A stretch of DNA of 64,000 bases from Dipteris shenzhenensis (Eukaryota > Polypodiophyta > Polypodiopsida > Gleicheniales): assembly GCA_047967505.1 (NCBI GenBank), contig CM106538.1, one strand, 5' to 3'. Both the position numbers and the translations under genes were made by a program. Every line of letters begins with the position of its first letter. Within the stretch, counting starts at the first letter, position 1. The notes beneath the pieces were generated by a model. The model saw only the letters and a list, made by a program, of their open reading frames with translations. It made no database searches and was not told the DNA's origin. Positions 11,836 through 23,870 of the stretch are shown here, piece after piece.

Positions 11836-11895
11836 ATAGACACACACGCACGCGCGCACACATGCACATGCTTGCACTCTCTCTCTCTCTCTCTC
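11836..11895. repeat. Compound CA / CG / CT microsatellite
   Basis: cacacacg, cgcgcgc, then CA and finally about 10 CT units. Confidence 0.9.
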
Positions 11896-13736
11896 ACATG
11901 CACGCTTTTATTCCATTTATTTAAGGTTGTTAGCTCAGGTAGAGCACCCCTCGAAGCATTAGCTGATACATGATTCCAAAGCACAAACCAAGTGTGCTTG
12001 AGTCAATCATAAGATTCTAAACAATGCAGCTCAAAGAATATCCATAGACTACTAGAGTTAAAGTAATGAAGTTGCATATATCCATTCAACATTGAATTTA
12101 CTAATATCTGCAATCATATTTTACTCAAAAGATCAAAATGCACCTTTGTTATTCCAAGAAAAATAAACAAGTACTCCCATACCATCTGAAACACTTCTTC
12201 ATCCAAATGTAAACTTTTAGTTCCTTCTCTTAAATAGTAAACTTTTACAACTAAGGAAACTATTGGTACCATAAAACTTTAGCTTCAATAAGATTTTGAG
12301 AAAATTATTTACACTTGGAAAGCAGATTTGAGAGGGTAGGAAAGGTGTTAGTTTCAAGGACGTCATGTATGATGTACTACCTCAATTATGGATCGAGTGT
12401 CTCCAAATCTATGTTGGTGTCCTAGCAAATTTGAAATTGGGTAATGCCTTCATTATATACTAACCACTTGCCATTATTTTGGGCTTCTTGTACTCTCTAA
12501 AGCTCATTAACCTTCTTCTTAAGCTGTTGAGGGCTAAGATCTTCTATGACCCATGTCTTAGTACCTTCAAGGTATTGGTTTGGCGAAGGATTGCCAACCT
12601 ATCTTTTTGTATGATGATCGCATGATATTGTGGTTTGCATTGGAATGCCTCAACCACTACAATTTCCCAAATGATCATAGGCATGGCTAACAATATATTA
12701 CCAAGCTAGTGCTTAATAGTATAAATCCTTGCTTTGCTTATGCTTTAACAAATCTGTAATCTCCACGTTAAGTGCAAGTTCTCCTTATCTTTATCATCCT
12801 TAAATGCTAAACCCACATGTTAATTGAGATTTGATTTGACCTCATGTGAAATCTAATTATCACTCTTGGAGATAACATACAAAGGGGGATCACTCACACA
12901 TTGATGTACAATTTCTTGAATGCATTCTCAGCTAGATTGCTTCTCTAACTAGGTCTCTAATGTGGCTAGGCACTTGAGTACACTATCCATCTACATTCTT
13001 AGCTCACTGTCCTCCCTTTGGAGGTTCTTGAGTTGTTCTTGTGGACTAAAAGTATGCTTGAGTTCATCTTACCTTTTATGAGGTACGACAAAAAACGCCT
13101 TTATAGAAGAACTTACAACTTGTGTGAAAGACTTCACCTTTGTTTTGGTCATATTGAGTTTTTTTTTTAAAACACAAAGACGAATTCAATGCTATAGGTT
13201 TTAAAAAAACATAGTATTTGTTTCACTCAAGCTTGACTTTTTTCCCCACCTAGAAGGACTATGTATGTTAGAGTAGGTCCTCAAGGGCTAGATCATAAAC
13301 AAACAAGTTGTTGGAGCATGAATGGCCAGCAATGGTAGCAGTTGTTGGAGTAAAAATGGAAAATCAAAGGAAAAGAAGCCTGTAACACCTCAAATGCAAC
13401 CACCTTTAGGGATTTATAATGCAATCCACCCACACAACTCATTTCAACCAAGACGAGTTGAAATAAGCTTGTCCAATGACAACTTGTCCATTGTAGTTAG
13501 TGTTCTATAGCTTGATGGTAGCTTACACATGCATCTTTGGTGGCATGTTTGTGCATATTATGTACTATGCATCAGCATTAGGTTTGGAAGCTATTGTGTT
13601 TGAGTTGGACTATGTGTCTTTTGTTGATGGTTAGGGTTCTAGGATAGGATATAGATGACTCGACTACTAAGGAGCTCCATGGCAAACTAACACCTTGGCT
13701 GAGCCATGGAGCTCGGCTTAGCTAGGTCACTATTCA

Positions 13737-13740
<4 letters not shown>

Positions 13741-13782
<42 letters not shown>
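13741..13782. repeat. (AG)n microsatellite
   Basis: 21 uninterrupted AG units, the longest in the window. Confidence 0.97.
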
Positions 13783-13785
<3 letters not shown>

Positions 13786-15584
13786 CCCGTTATGTATACT
13801 CGCACATCTTTGTGGCATGAAGAAAAAATCATGGACTATAGACTAAATATGGTGTTGGATTTTCTAAGTTTGAGGAAAAATATGGGAAATCTATTTCTAC
13901 AATTTCACTTAAGATAATTTATAGTTCATTAAGTTTTTGAGCCAAAAACATTTCATGCATGGGAATAATACAATGAGCAAATCCAATACTTTGTGCATGT
14001 TCTCTTCACCTCATCCAAAATCCTTGTTACACCTTTATTTCATGGTATTATATTATGATTCAACCCATATTTATAATAGACTACAATATGTATCATGCCA
14101 ATCCTCTCAAATTGATATGATGGTGGATGATACACATGAAGATGGAGTTATCAGAATGGTTTTGGTTAGCTTGATGACCTTGGACCACCATGTCCACTTA
14201 CTAGATGTGAAGAAAATGACCAAGAGGAATGATTTTATCATTTAAGTCAAATAAAAAGCAAAGAGTTCAATTCAAACACAAGGGAATCACTACGCAATTT
14301 TGAAGTTTGCTCATTTTGACCATACCAGTGTATTATGGTTGGAGCAACAACACTTATACTTAACAAAGTTCATTCTTTTAATTACATGTCATGATGGTTG
14401 GTATTTACATAATACAATGTTGCCATTGGAAAGATTTTGGTAACATCAAGGACAAAATCAAGGTACATGTTGCTTGAACATGGGAATAAAGTATAAAACG
14501 CTCGATATCATGCATGAATTCTCAAATCTTATTTGAATGTGCTTTAAGGAAGATAAAAGCTACTTGCTAAGTAGAGAGGAATCCTACAAGTGCATGAATA
14601 ATGTTGAATGAAGTAGCATTGCAGCATATTTAAAGGAATGTGACAATACATAAGGCTGAAACTTACAATGGGAAGATAGGGGTATGGATGGGAACACTTT
14701 ATTTAGCACACCATCATTAGAATGGTCCATGTGAACATTGTGATTGTGAATTAAAATATTCTCCCATTAAAGTACATACAAAATGAGAGTCTCATGATGA
14801 CCTTAATCCTTTTTCCATGTTCTAAGTACACTAAGAAAATAATCTTTCCCTATTGATATTTTAATAATATGAATTAGGGAAGCACCCAATGAAAAATATG
14901 CATGCTTATTTTGAGACATTTATAGAGAAATTATAAGATTTTAGAAATGTATGAGATTTCTCATATTTTGCATGGGTAGGGCTTCATATTGCAAAGTTAT
15001 GGAAACATTAAAACGGTTCATCACCACTTTGGTCTCTCGTTGTGATCAAGTATTTATTGATGTTCATTTGGCCAAATTTTTTATTCTTTGTCTTATAGAT
15101 TGTTATAAATTTTAAATTTTATTGATGGTTGAATTTATTCTAACAATAAAAAGGCATTTGGTATGCTTGATTTGTGGAGTGAATCTTGGATTCTTGGTAT
15201 AGCCATAATACTGTCTCCAAAATACTTGTTCCTATTTGATGAACTATCAAATTTTCAAAAAATAGGTGACTTTTTCAAGGGGGATTAAGCAAGATAATGT
15301 GTATTGCAAATGATTCTTGATAGATGGTGAGGAAAGTGGACTACATTGGAGGTAGGAACCATGCCTAGATCTTCAAACAAGAATGAAACCTATAAAATGT
15401 ACTTTCTATAGATTGGTATTGGAAAGGCTTGAAGATTAATCGTCTACTATATTCTATCCATGTTTTAAGGCACATGGGAAAATCATCCTAGAGCCACATA
15501 TTGGATAATGTTGACATGAAGCATCAAGATGACACCTTGAGATATCAAATTTAAAACCAAATTTCTAGCCACAAGAAGATGAAT

Positions 15585-15680
15585 GATGAGTGGAAAATTA
15601 CATATGCAATAATGGCCCATGGGTTCTCACAAAAATGAGCTCTCAAATATGAAAAAGTGAGTTCAAATGATATAATGGAT
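15585..15680 (+). pseudogene. Possible Ty1/copia RT scrap
   Basis: One frame reads MNDEWKITYAIMAHGFSQK, stop, ALKYEKV. This is similar in order to the copia RT phrase Y-K-A-R-L-V-A-x-G-F-x-Q-K ... DYE-V. No other RT blocks are recognisable nearby, so this is weak and could be coincidence. Confidence 0.2.
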
Positions 15681-15855
15681 GATTAAAGATACTAATCTTT
15701 GTTCAAAGTCTCATATATATAGTCGAACTTGTATTTGAGCTTAATAGTTATGATTGGAATAATGCATAGGATATCTATCACACACACATATACGTGTCTG
15801 TATATATGTATGCATATAGGCCATGCATTTCAATAGTGACTAAAAATTTGTTTGA

Positions 15856-15948
15856 TATCTTACGCTTAGCCATTCAAGGCTACCTCAATAAGGGAGCACA
15901 CAATATCTTAATCTTAGCCATTCAAGGATACTTGACTAAAGGAGTCCA
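15856..15948. repeat. Tandem duplication, 48-bp unit, two copies
   Basis: Copies begin at 15856 and 15904. Shared text includes tatctta, cttagccattcaagg, and taa-gga. Confidence 0.9.
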
Positions 15949-16420
15949 TGAAGCAATCTACCCATTTTCTTCTCTGTAGATCATATAAAAAGGATTGCCT
16001 TCTAATATTCTTCAATATACAAGAATGTGTGCTTATACACATTGTGTACAAGATGAGGATAGAAAGTGCAGCTTGGGGATGATGCAAAATGGTAGACTAC
16101 TTTATAAGATTCTTTAATGCATAAGAACATATTCTTAAATAGCTTGTGGACAAGATGTGCCCCCTTGTAGGGGTAGAGACTACTAGATGATGTCCTTCTT
16201 TGAGAGGATTATGAAAGTTTAAAAATTTTGCACGTTAGAGAGCCCAATTTAAAGAATGCATGGGTTAAAAGGATGCTTGGATCACGTGTCACTATATTAT
16301 GTTACATAATTACTTATCACCATTTATCTTGTGTTTTGCACATGTAAAAAAATGGTGTATGGACGTGTAGTTGTGGCGGTGAAGTATAGAATGGAATATG
16401 CAAAAAAATAAAATTGGATG

Positions 16421-16530
16421 ATTACATACATGTAAATGAATGCATTTTTCCCCATATAATTTAGAGACTAGAATAATTTACATACTTGTAAATCAATGCA
16501 TTTGTCCCTTATAATTTAGAGAGTAGCATA
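16421..16530. repeat. Tandem duplication, 56-bp unit, two copies
   Basis: Both copies read tacatac-tgtaaat-aatgcatt, then c-tataatttagaga-tag. The second starts 56 bases after the first. Confidence 0.9.
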
Positions 16531-16701
16531 TAAGGATCTCTAATAGAAAGAAAAGACAAAGTACATCAAAGAAAAATATTTTAAATAACAAGCCTAGAGG
16601 GGCATGTAAAAGAGGTAGAAGCACTCATGTAACATAACCCACATGAAACTTATTTACATCCACTGTACACTAAGCTTACACCATGCATTAGTACACATGA
16701 T

Positions 16702-16772
16702 TGTTAAGGATGGTGTAAATTGCATCATCTAGAGAGGGCATTAGGGACTACTAACCCTAGCCCTAACCCTAA

Positions 16773-16803
<31 letters not shown>

Positions 16804-16890
16804 TCATGATTATATTCAATACAACATAATGTACAGGTAACTATATCGTGTCCACTCCTCTCTCTCCCTCTCTCACTCCCCACTTTATCA
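16702..16890 (+). repeat. 5' LTR of element D
   Basis: Starts TG, ends CA (tatca), 189 bp, and is followed without gap by the PBS. Contains CCCTAGCCCTAACCCTAA and a (TA)n run not present at that length in the 3' copy. The 3' two-thirds carries pyrimidine-rich CTCTCT sequence. Confidence 0.9.
16778..16803. repeat. (TA)n microsatellite inside the 5' LTR
   Basis: About 13 TA units. The 3' LTR has only tatatatt-like sequence here, so this expanded after insertion or shrank in the other copy. Confidence 0.95.
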
Positions 16891-16903
16891 TGGTATCTGA
16901 GCC
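16891..16903 (+). promoter_or_regulatory. Primer-binding site of element D
   Basis: tggtatctgagcc, one mismatch from TGGTATCAGAGCC, the complement of the 3' end of plant initiator-Met tRNA used by Ty1/copia elements. It directly abuts the LTR. Confidence 0.9.
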
Positions 16904-18339
16904 AATGGTGCTCACACTCCATCGTGAGTGATAAGTCCTCCTTGCGGGGCATCCTCCATCTCCGAATGAGAGATTTGTGAGGTTTATCTCTTTGTGTGAG
17001 TTTCCATGAGAGAGTATAAGCCCTTGTTCTGTCAAGGCATAAGCCCTCTGGTTGATGCATCTTCTTCACTTCACTTGTTCTCCTTGTAGAGCTCATTTTT
17101 GTCTACGTTTTGCTTTAGAAATCTCCCAGATCTGATATCAAGAGCTCAAGTTATAGAATTATGAACGTCCATGGGTTTCTTTGAGAGATTTCATGAGTTT
17201 AAAGTTCAAGATTTCATCCTATAAGGTTCAGTGTGAATGGTGTATGGTTTTTTTGAGATAGCTTTCTTGATTCTCTTCCTTTGCTCTTGTCACGATTATG
17301 TGCCAATGACCTACATAGCTTCGGCAAAACCTTCAACATAGAGAGTTGCGACTTAGACAAATCATTCTAACTACAACAACAATGACTCTCACAAGCGGCC
17401 CAACAATAGCCAATCAGGCACATGCAACAGGCGGCTCTAGCAACTCACATGCCATCAATAGCCTTGGCCAACAACAAGCAATTCACAACAGCGAGCAATA
17501 TACCTCTATAGCTCCATGCAAATGACTGTGCACAACAATGCCAAATGAGCCAAGACTCTAGACAAGATGCCAGATGAATCTCAGTCTTGCCATAGCTAGA
17601 GCCTAGCCAATGACTTCCCCTACTCAGCTAGCCACTAGAATAGTTGACACGACCTATGCAATAGAACTCATGCAAACAAAGTAGGAGACGATGACTACTA
17701 CATCAACTCAAATGATCTCAAGTGTACAAGCAATAGGGCTTTTGAGGCAACCAACCACTGAAACAACCGAGCCTCGAGCCTCCAACCGACCATGCACATC
17801 ATAATGAAGCTTCAACATAAGCTCACAAACACGGTGATGGTACACAAGCTTATGCTTCAAGCATGCTTATGGCTCCTATCGACAACGCAACAGCTACTCC
17901 AAGGCGAATGGAAATCAATGACTAAAGTGGGAAACAAACTTTCAGCCGAGCGCCAATGGCCAAAGCGCCTTGCAAAATAGCGCACCAACAAGATGACCTC
18001 ACGAGTAGCTTGACTAGCAGCCTCCACCAGTTTGCACAGCTGCTTAGCCCGTGACTCGATTGACCCAGTAAGCCATCACCATCGCACTCGACACCACCAA
18101 CAACGTAGCTCCAAATGGCAGGGATGTCATGCTCTAATAATGGTGTCTACAGTAAGTTCCAATGCTCACTAGTAGCATTGACTCCTTCATGGCTTCAGCG
18201 ACTCCTCAAGCTGATAAACAATATAGACAATGCAATGCCTACACCAGAGAGAGAACCCACGACATTATCTTTGATGATTCCAACAAATCTTTTAAAGATT
18301 CCAACGACTCATCTTATCTTCAAGGTGACCACATAGGAG

Positions 18340-18760
18340 GGTTCACATGCTACCAAGTGGCACCACACATCACCCCATCTCTTCTTATTTGTTACATCAG
18401 CAAACTGTCATCAGGTCCAAGTCATCCACCACGTTAGCATGCCATGTCATTGGCCACATATCAAGTGCCCTATCATCTAACCCTATGGTAGTGCCACATC
18501 ATCTACACAATCAACATATTGCCATGTAAGTAGTACATGTGGCAGTCTACATCATCAATGCCACCTAAGCACATAGTGCCACACATGCATCTTTTTATAG
18601 TAGCATGTGAACCTCAGTGCCATGTCAACACACAATGCACATAGGCACAATTTTGTAGTTGGCATATGACCTGACATTGCCACATCATTGCATGCCACCT
18701 CATCATTTTGATCACTCCCTTGGACAAAGTTTGGCACAAATGTAAAATGCCCATAACTTT
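18340..18760. repeat. Short-motif leader tract of element D
   Basis: Dense, irregular recurrence of gccacatca, ccatgtcat and catcatc motifs. The same motif mix fills the leader of copia A at 41040-41350. Confidence 0.65.
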
Positions 18761-21189
18761 TGATCCAGAGGGAATTTCGCAGTCATCCAAAAGAAAAAAT
18801 GATCGGTAGATCATGCTCTATGCATTGAGCATCTTACATTTGTACTTTAACTTATCCACATGTTAGGAGCATTGAATCCTCTTCATTGAAACCTTCATTA
18901 TAGCATACCTAGGACATAAAATGAATAAAATTCATTTGTTGCATTTTGCACTTTGACGTGTAGTCTAGATTTAGACTAGCATAGCCATAGAGGGGATGCT
19001 TGAATTTCTCCACCCAAGCCAAGTAATACATTACCATATCACTTGATTTTTTCCCACCAACATCAATTCCTTTCGATCTATCATTGATATACACATTCAC
19101 ACATTTAACTCTAGCTCAGTCTCTTGGCATTTGGCAGTTCAACACTCAGTGTGACATTTAGTAGAGTTCTCCTCCTTGGATTTAGGATTGTTATTCATAC
19201 ACTATGCCACCCGTGTACAGTCAGTCATATTTATTAACTATTTTTAAACATTGGTTCCTACATGCATACACATCAACCTTGTATAGCCTCTTGGCTACTC
19301 TTGACACATAGTTGTCATGTTTGTCTTACAAGCTTGATCTTTAGCATACACATGTTTTCACATGAATTGGTTTCAAATGACCATTTAGCCTAAGACCCTA
19401 GTGGCCTCTCGAGCATAAGATCCTAGTGGTAGCTCTCATAGTGTTCTACTAGGTAGACACTCTTGTCTTGATACATGGGTAAGCCTCTAGCATAGAGCAG
19501 TAGACTTGTCTCTAGCATGGAGTTATTCACATCACACAATGGAGGATACACTAGTCATGACTTTGGATGAGATCTATGAGTGGAAATAGAACCTGCTTCG
19601 ACCATTCATTACCACATGGTATGTATTGATTTATGACACTAACTGAGCATCATTAGTCTTGAGAGATCAGATATAGATGTACCACACATTAGCATGGATA
19701 GGATTATAATTTTTGATCATGCACATTTGACAATAAGCCCTCAATAGCACGAGGCACATTTGATGGTAAGCCCTTAGCATGAGGCACTCCCATTGACATT
19801 AACACAGTCTGATTCTTTTTGTGATGTACAACCATCACATTCATGTGTGGATCTGACTCCATCTATTGCCACCACATATGATACACATACTCAGTAGGAG
19901 TTCACCAGTGATCATGTAGTTTTCCAATAGGTAAGTCCTTACTATGAGGCTCTCACATCTCTAGCAGCATATAGAGATACATGCCATAGTACATTAAGCT
20001 CTCTAGGTGATTCCATTCCAGCATCCATCACTGATGCTTTCACCTCTGATATGGAGCATATTACATCCTTGGACACAATTTTCATCTGCATTACAGATCA
20101 ATAGATTAGTATTCATGATACTCTAGCATCAACTCAGTCATGCCACATTGCACCCTAGTGTGATTACCACCTCTTTTGATCAACAAATCATACCTCAGCA
20201 CAAGGACATTTGTGCATTAGTGCAGTGGATGTCATTAGGTTCATCCATAGCACAACCTGGGGAACCTCAATGTCTTAGCATGCATTATGGTTGTATTATA
20301 GAGTCCTTACTTGATGCATATTAGTGACTGAATTTAACAGATCTATCCCTTCATCAGTATTCAGCACCTCATATGCCTTAGGGATATCTTATGCATTCTC
20401 AATTGAATTTCAAGATTCTAGGCCTTCTTACCATCAGCTCCTTCTTGATTAGCCTCTAATAGATGCTACATCCCATGCCAATGATGTTTAGCCATGCATG
20501 CATCAGATCACATTTAGCTTATGACAGTTGAGCATACAAGTTTGATAGGTTACCGTAACTCGTCAGGTTTACGGTCCTCTTCTTCAACAAAGCAAAGTAT
20601 CATACTTGCACCTTTGACTAGCCCTTGGATCACTCTGTCCACACCAATTATGTAGAATTCTATGACCCTACATCATATGATAGAGATCACTCTGCTGTAG
20701 CATACCTCCTGTTAGTTCTTTTGGGTTGGTGACACTCTTGTATGTCACAACCTCTACATCTGGGTGCCTCATCTTCTACAAAGGAGCTTCGCTATCCACA
20801 ATGACTTATCACATTTTTAGCTTTGACATGTTTAATAGTAGGTAGCCATGCATGTAGTCATTCATGCAATTCTTCATGCAATCATCTTTTGATCGACTAG
20901 TCTTTGATCAGATGGACTTCTTATTTTTTGGATTTCCTTCCTCGTCCCTTCAATCTATCTTTTGGGTTTTATTCCCAAAGGTGAAGGATGACCCACAACT
21001 TAAGAGGGGGAAATGCATGTAATGTACATGATCTAGTAAGTTGTACTCATTGTACAAGCCTCTGCTATGTAGTCACTGTGCTCACACATGCAATACTACT
21101 CCTATTCTTTTTAGTTTTAGATGCTGTCATATGCACCAAACCAAATCCACAAAAAGGTCTCTTACATGCACCCTCTACTTACCTAGTGC

Positions 21190-21203
21190 AATTTAAGAGG
21201 GGG
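21190..21203 (+). other. Polypurine tract of element D
   Basis: atttaagaggggg directly before the TG of the 3' LTR. A near copy (cttaagagggggaaatg) sits 195 bases upstream at about 20999, followed by similar sequence, suggesting a small local duplication. Confidence 0.85.
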
Positions 21204-21385
21204 TGTTAAGGATGGTGTAAATTGCACCATCTAGACAGGGAATTAGGGGCAAGCCGTAATCCTAGCCCTAACCCTAAGGGGTTCTCATGTATATATTTAT
21301 GATCATGTTCAATACAACACAATGTACATGTAGCTATATCATGTGCATTCCTCTCTCTTCCTCTCTCTCACTCCCCACTTTATCA
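21204..21385 (+). repeat. 3' LTR of element D
   Basis: 182 bp, starts TGTTAAGGATGG and ends tatca. It aligns end to end with 16702-16890 apart from the TA run and scattered substitutions, so the element is not recent. Confidence 0.9.
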
Positions 21386-22949
21386 CACATATCCTAGTGT
21401 TAGTAATAGTGCATTGATTGGTATCATAATTGTACACATATGGAATATGCATGCATATTAATTGCACAAATAATTGCACACAGATGATAGTATGCAAGCA
21501 TACAAGTGGATAGCCATATTGTATTTTGGAATTACCACATTAATAAAGCAAATCCATGCAAGTATAAGAGATACAAATGTCATAGAAAATGAGTTTGTTG
21601 ATGGTGAAATACTTAGTTCTATAATTTAGAAGACTAATACAATCACTTAATTCTTAAGACTCCCATCATATCCTAAGCTCCTTGTGATTTACATCACGAA
21701 TTGGACTCTCACTAACACTTAGTCTAGCCTCCTTAAGGACTCTAACCCTTTTATACAAGGCTATTGTCCCTCGCATCTGATCCAACTAGGAGATAAGCTA
21801 TGGCTCCATCCCTAAGTCAATGCCTTGGTCCATCAACATTTCAACCTTCTTTCCATAGGGGATCAAATGCAAAAAAAGGAGAGAAAACTAAATTCATATA
21901 AATGCCTTCTTAACAAAAAATGTGTTAAATTGGGGACTTGCTTTAGTAGTAGAGAGCTTCCCAAGAAGCTAAAGAATAGTTCCTTGAGCAACAAAGAACT
22001 TCTAAGAAGCTAGAGAATTGACTATTGAAGCATCCTCGAGGGTGCATCTTGAAGTTGCTCTCATGAGAGGAAAAATTAAAGCTTAGGAAAACTATTTGCT
22101 ATAAGATCAGTTGGATGACGAGACTCCTATGAGGTGGATGTGGAATTTGACCCTCAATCTAAAGATCTTATGCCATTCCTTGAGAGCTTGGATAGTATGT
22201 ATGCAATAGTTAAGTGTCCAAGTGCTTGACGAGATCATAGTCATGGGGATCTTAGTGACAGTTGGACATGTGATCCTTCATCTTTCTCAAATTGTAAAAC
22301 CTCGAGATCATCTACATCATACATACAACTTCTAATTAAAGAGCTGATCACTTTCTCTTTTGGATTTGAAATTCCATTTAGATGGACTTGATTCATGCTC
22401 TATAAATGCATCCATTGGGGATTGAAGGACTTTCGTGATAGCAATTACATATAATTGTGTACTATACCACATCCATTAAAACATGACTTGGGAATAGATA
22501 CAAAGTCCTAGATTCAAATGATGCAACATTATCACACAACAATGATGAGTGCTATCAACACATACAACTTTCTTGAAGCTAAGGAACGTAAAATAGGTAC
22601 ACACTTCAGGGACATCATTGTAAACTATTTAGGGGTCTTTTCATTACCTTCGAAAACAATAGTATTTTATGATCCTTCTCCTTTTAGTACCATTCTCTCT
22701 CCTTTTAGTAATCAAATGGCTATTCTTATGATGTGAATCCATGATCAAGCGCTTGGAAATACCATTCCTATTGGATATTATTGATGGAGCTTGAACCATG
22801 GTGTCGTGTTGATGGCTATTGTAAAGAGTAATTCTATAGGCCATCGTAGTGTTTGTTTAGTTTTCAGCCTAGAGGCTGCTTTCCTTTATGTGTAACCTTC
22901 TATCTTTTTCTCTTAATCAATTTCGGTACTCCGAAAAGAACTTTTGTGG
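21386..22949. other. No recognisable gene
   Basis: A+T-rich sequence with short open frames (21825-22013, 22518-22736) lacking motifs. No element ends seen. Confidence 0.4.
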
Positions 22950-23870
22950 CCACATGTAGAGAGACTAGAGCCCCGTGATTCGAGAATGGTGCATGATTGT
23001 TTTGCTGTATGGCAATTGCAGAGAATGCTTAGATAGGGGACAGTGGATAACAATTTATTAACAAAACATTTCGAAATCTCAATCGATCTCGTTTGACAAA
23101 ATCAAGGCATAGCTGGAAAGGCCCAATCTGTTAGTCTTATCAAAAGACACAAGAATCCTGAAAGGTTGCTTCAAGCTTTCAAATAATGAATCGTTCAACG
23201 TTGCATCGGAGATACGGTGTCGCAGAAAGATTGTGTGTCTACGTTTCTTCGAGTTGTAAATAACCAGTCCTACTCGTTGCTCGTCTACCGTAATAGTCGA
23301 ACCATCAATCTGTAGCTCACATCATAATGGGCTACAGATTCAATTTCATGTCTCGTCGCCGACCGAAACAACACGCACATTTCCCCACCTTTAAAAAGAT
23401 TTCATTCCTATTGACTCATCATTTCAATCTTTAAAGTTGGAAAAAAATAAACACTCCGGTCCTGGCCCCGCGGCCAGCTCGAAGCAACATGCCACACTGG
23501 GCAATGATTATGCTTCTGAGCGAAAGCTCCACGCTTGGTTCAAGGGAAGGTTGCTTTAATGATGAGAACGTCTCGCGAGTGCAACGCTAGAGATTCGCGG
23601 AATAATCCAAGCTTCATTCACACGAAGGCGTCAGCTCAGGCGAGTCGTGTAATTAGCAATCAGCTCAGTCATCTTTCGTTTCTTGTCGTTGTACTTTTCG
23701 TCAGGATAACCATGGGCTCGTGATATACAAGCAATAGCAGCATTACGGATAGGATTGTTGATCAAGAAAGAGAATTTCAAAGAAGACAGGTAGCCCAAAA
23801 TCAGAATTCTACGTATCTTGTGTGCTTCACATTACTACACAAGATGAACCATCGTCTAACTCCCCACGCA
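22950..23870. other. CpG-richer patch
   Basis: CG dinucleotides (cccgtgattcgag, tctcgtcgccgaccg, ccccgcggccagctcg, ctcgcgagtgcaacg) are conspicuous compared with the flanks. An open frame at 23535-23723 (plus) has 62 codons and no motif. Candidate single-copy or regulatory DNA. No gene model can be supported. Confidence 0.35.
23307..23340. repeat. Short inverted repeat (13-bp arms)
   Basis: aatctgtagctca and tgggctacagatt pair at 12 of 13 positions around an 8-base loop. Confidence 0.8.

Larger units (their letters stand above)
9593..16700. other. A+T-rich stretch, essentially unassignable
   Basis: No full-length gene or element termini seen. It holds scattered microsatellites and small duplications listed separately. 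Open frames (such as 13937-14245, 102 codons) show no motif. A possible copia RT scrap is listed at 15585-15680. Most is probably old repeat sequence decayed beyond recognition. Confidence 0.4.
16702..21385 (+). mobile_element. Copia-type LTR retroelement D, no recognisable pol (non-autonomous)
   Basis: Bounded by two direct LTRs (16702-16890 and 21204-21385) that share start TGTTAAGGATGGTG, the CCCTAACCCTAA core and the end ccccactttatca. A copia-type PBS follows the left LTR and a polypurine tract precedes the right one, so plus orientation is clear. The 4.3-kb interior shows no protease, integrase, RT or RNase H motif on either strand. It consists of a leader with short ccacatca/ccatgtca motifs (about 18340-18760) and list-like sequence with phrases such as agcccttagcatgaggcac (about 19380-19960). 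An open frame at 17383 (MTLTSGPTIANQAHATGG) is gag-like only by position. The flanking bases (catgat left, cacat right) do not form a clean target-site duplication. Best read as a LARD-like dependent element. Confidence 0.8.

Noticed and set aside
16702-21385. Clean target-site duplication for element D
   Set aside because: Left flank ends catgat and right flank starts cacat; they are not identical, so none is claimed.
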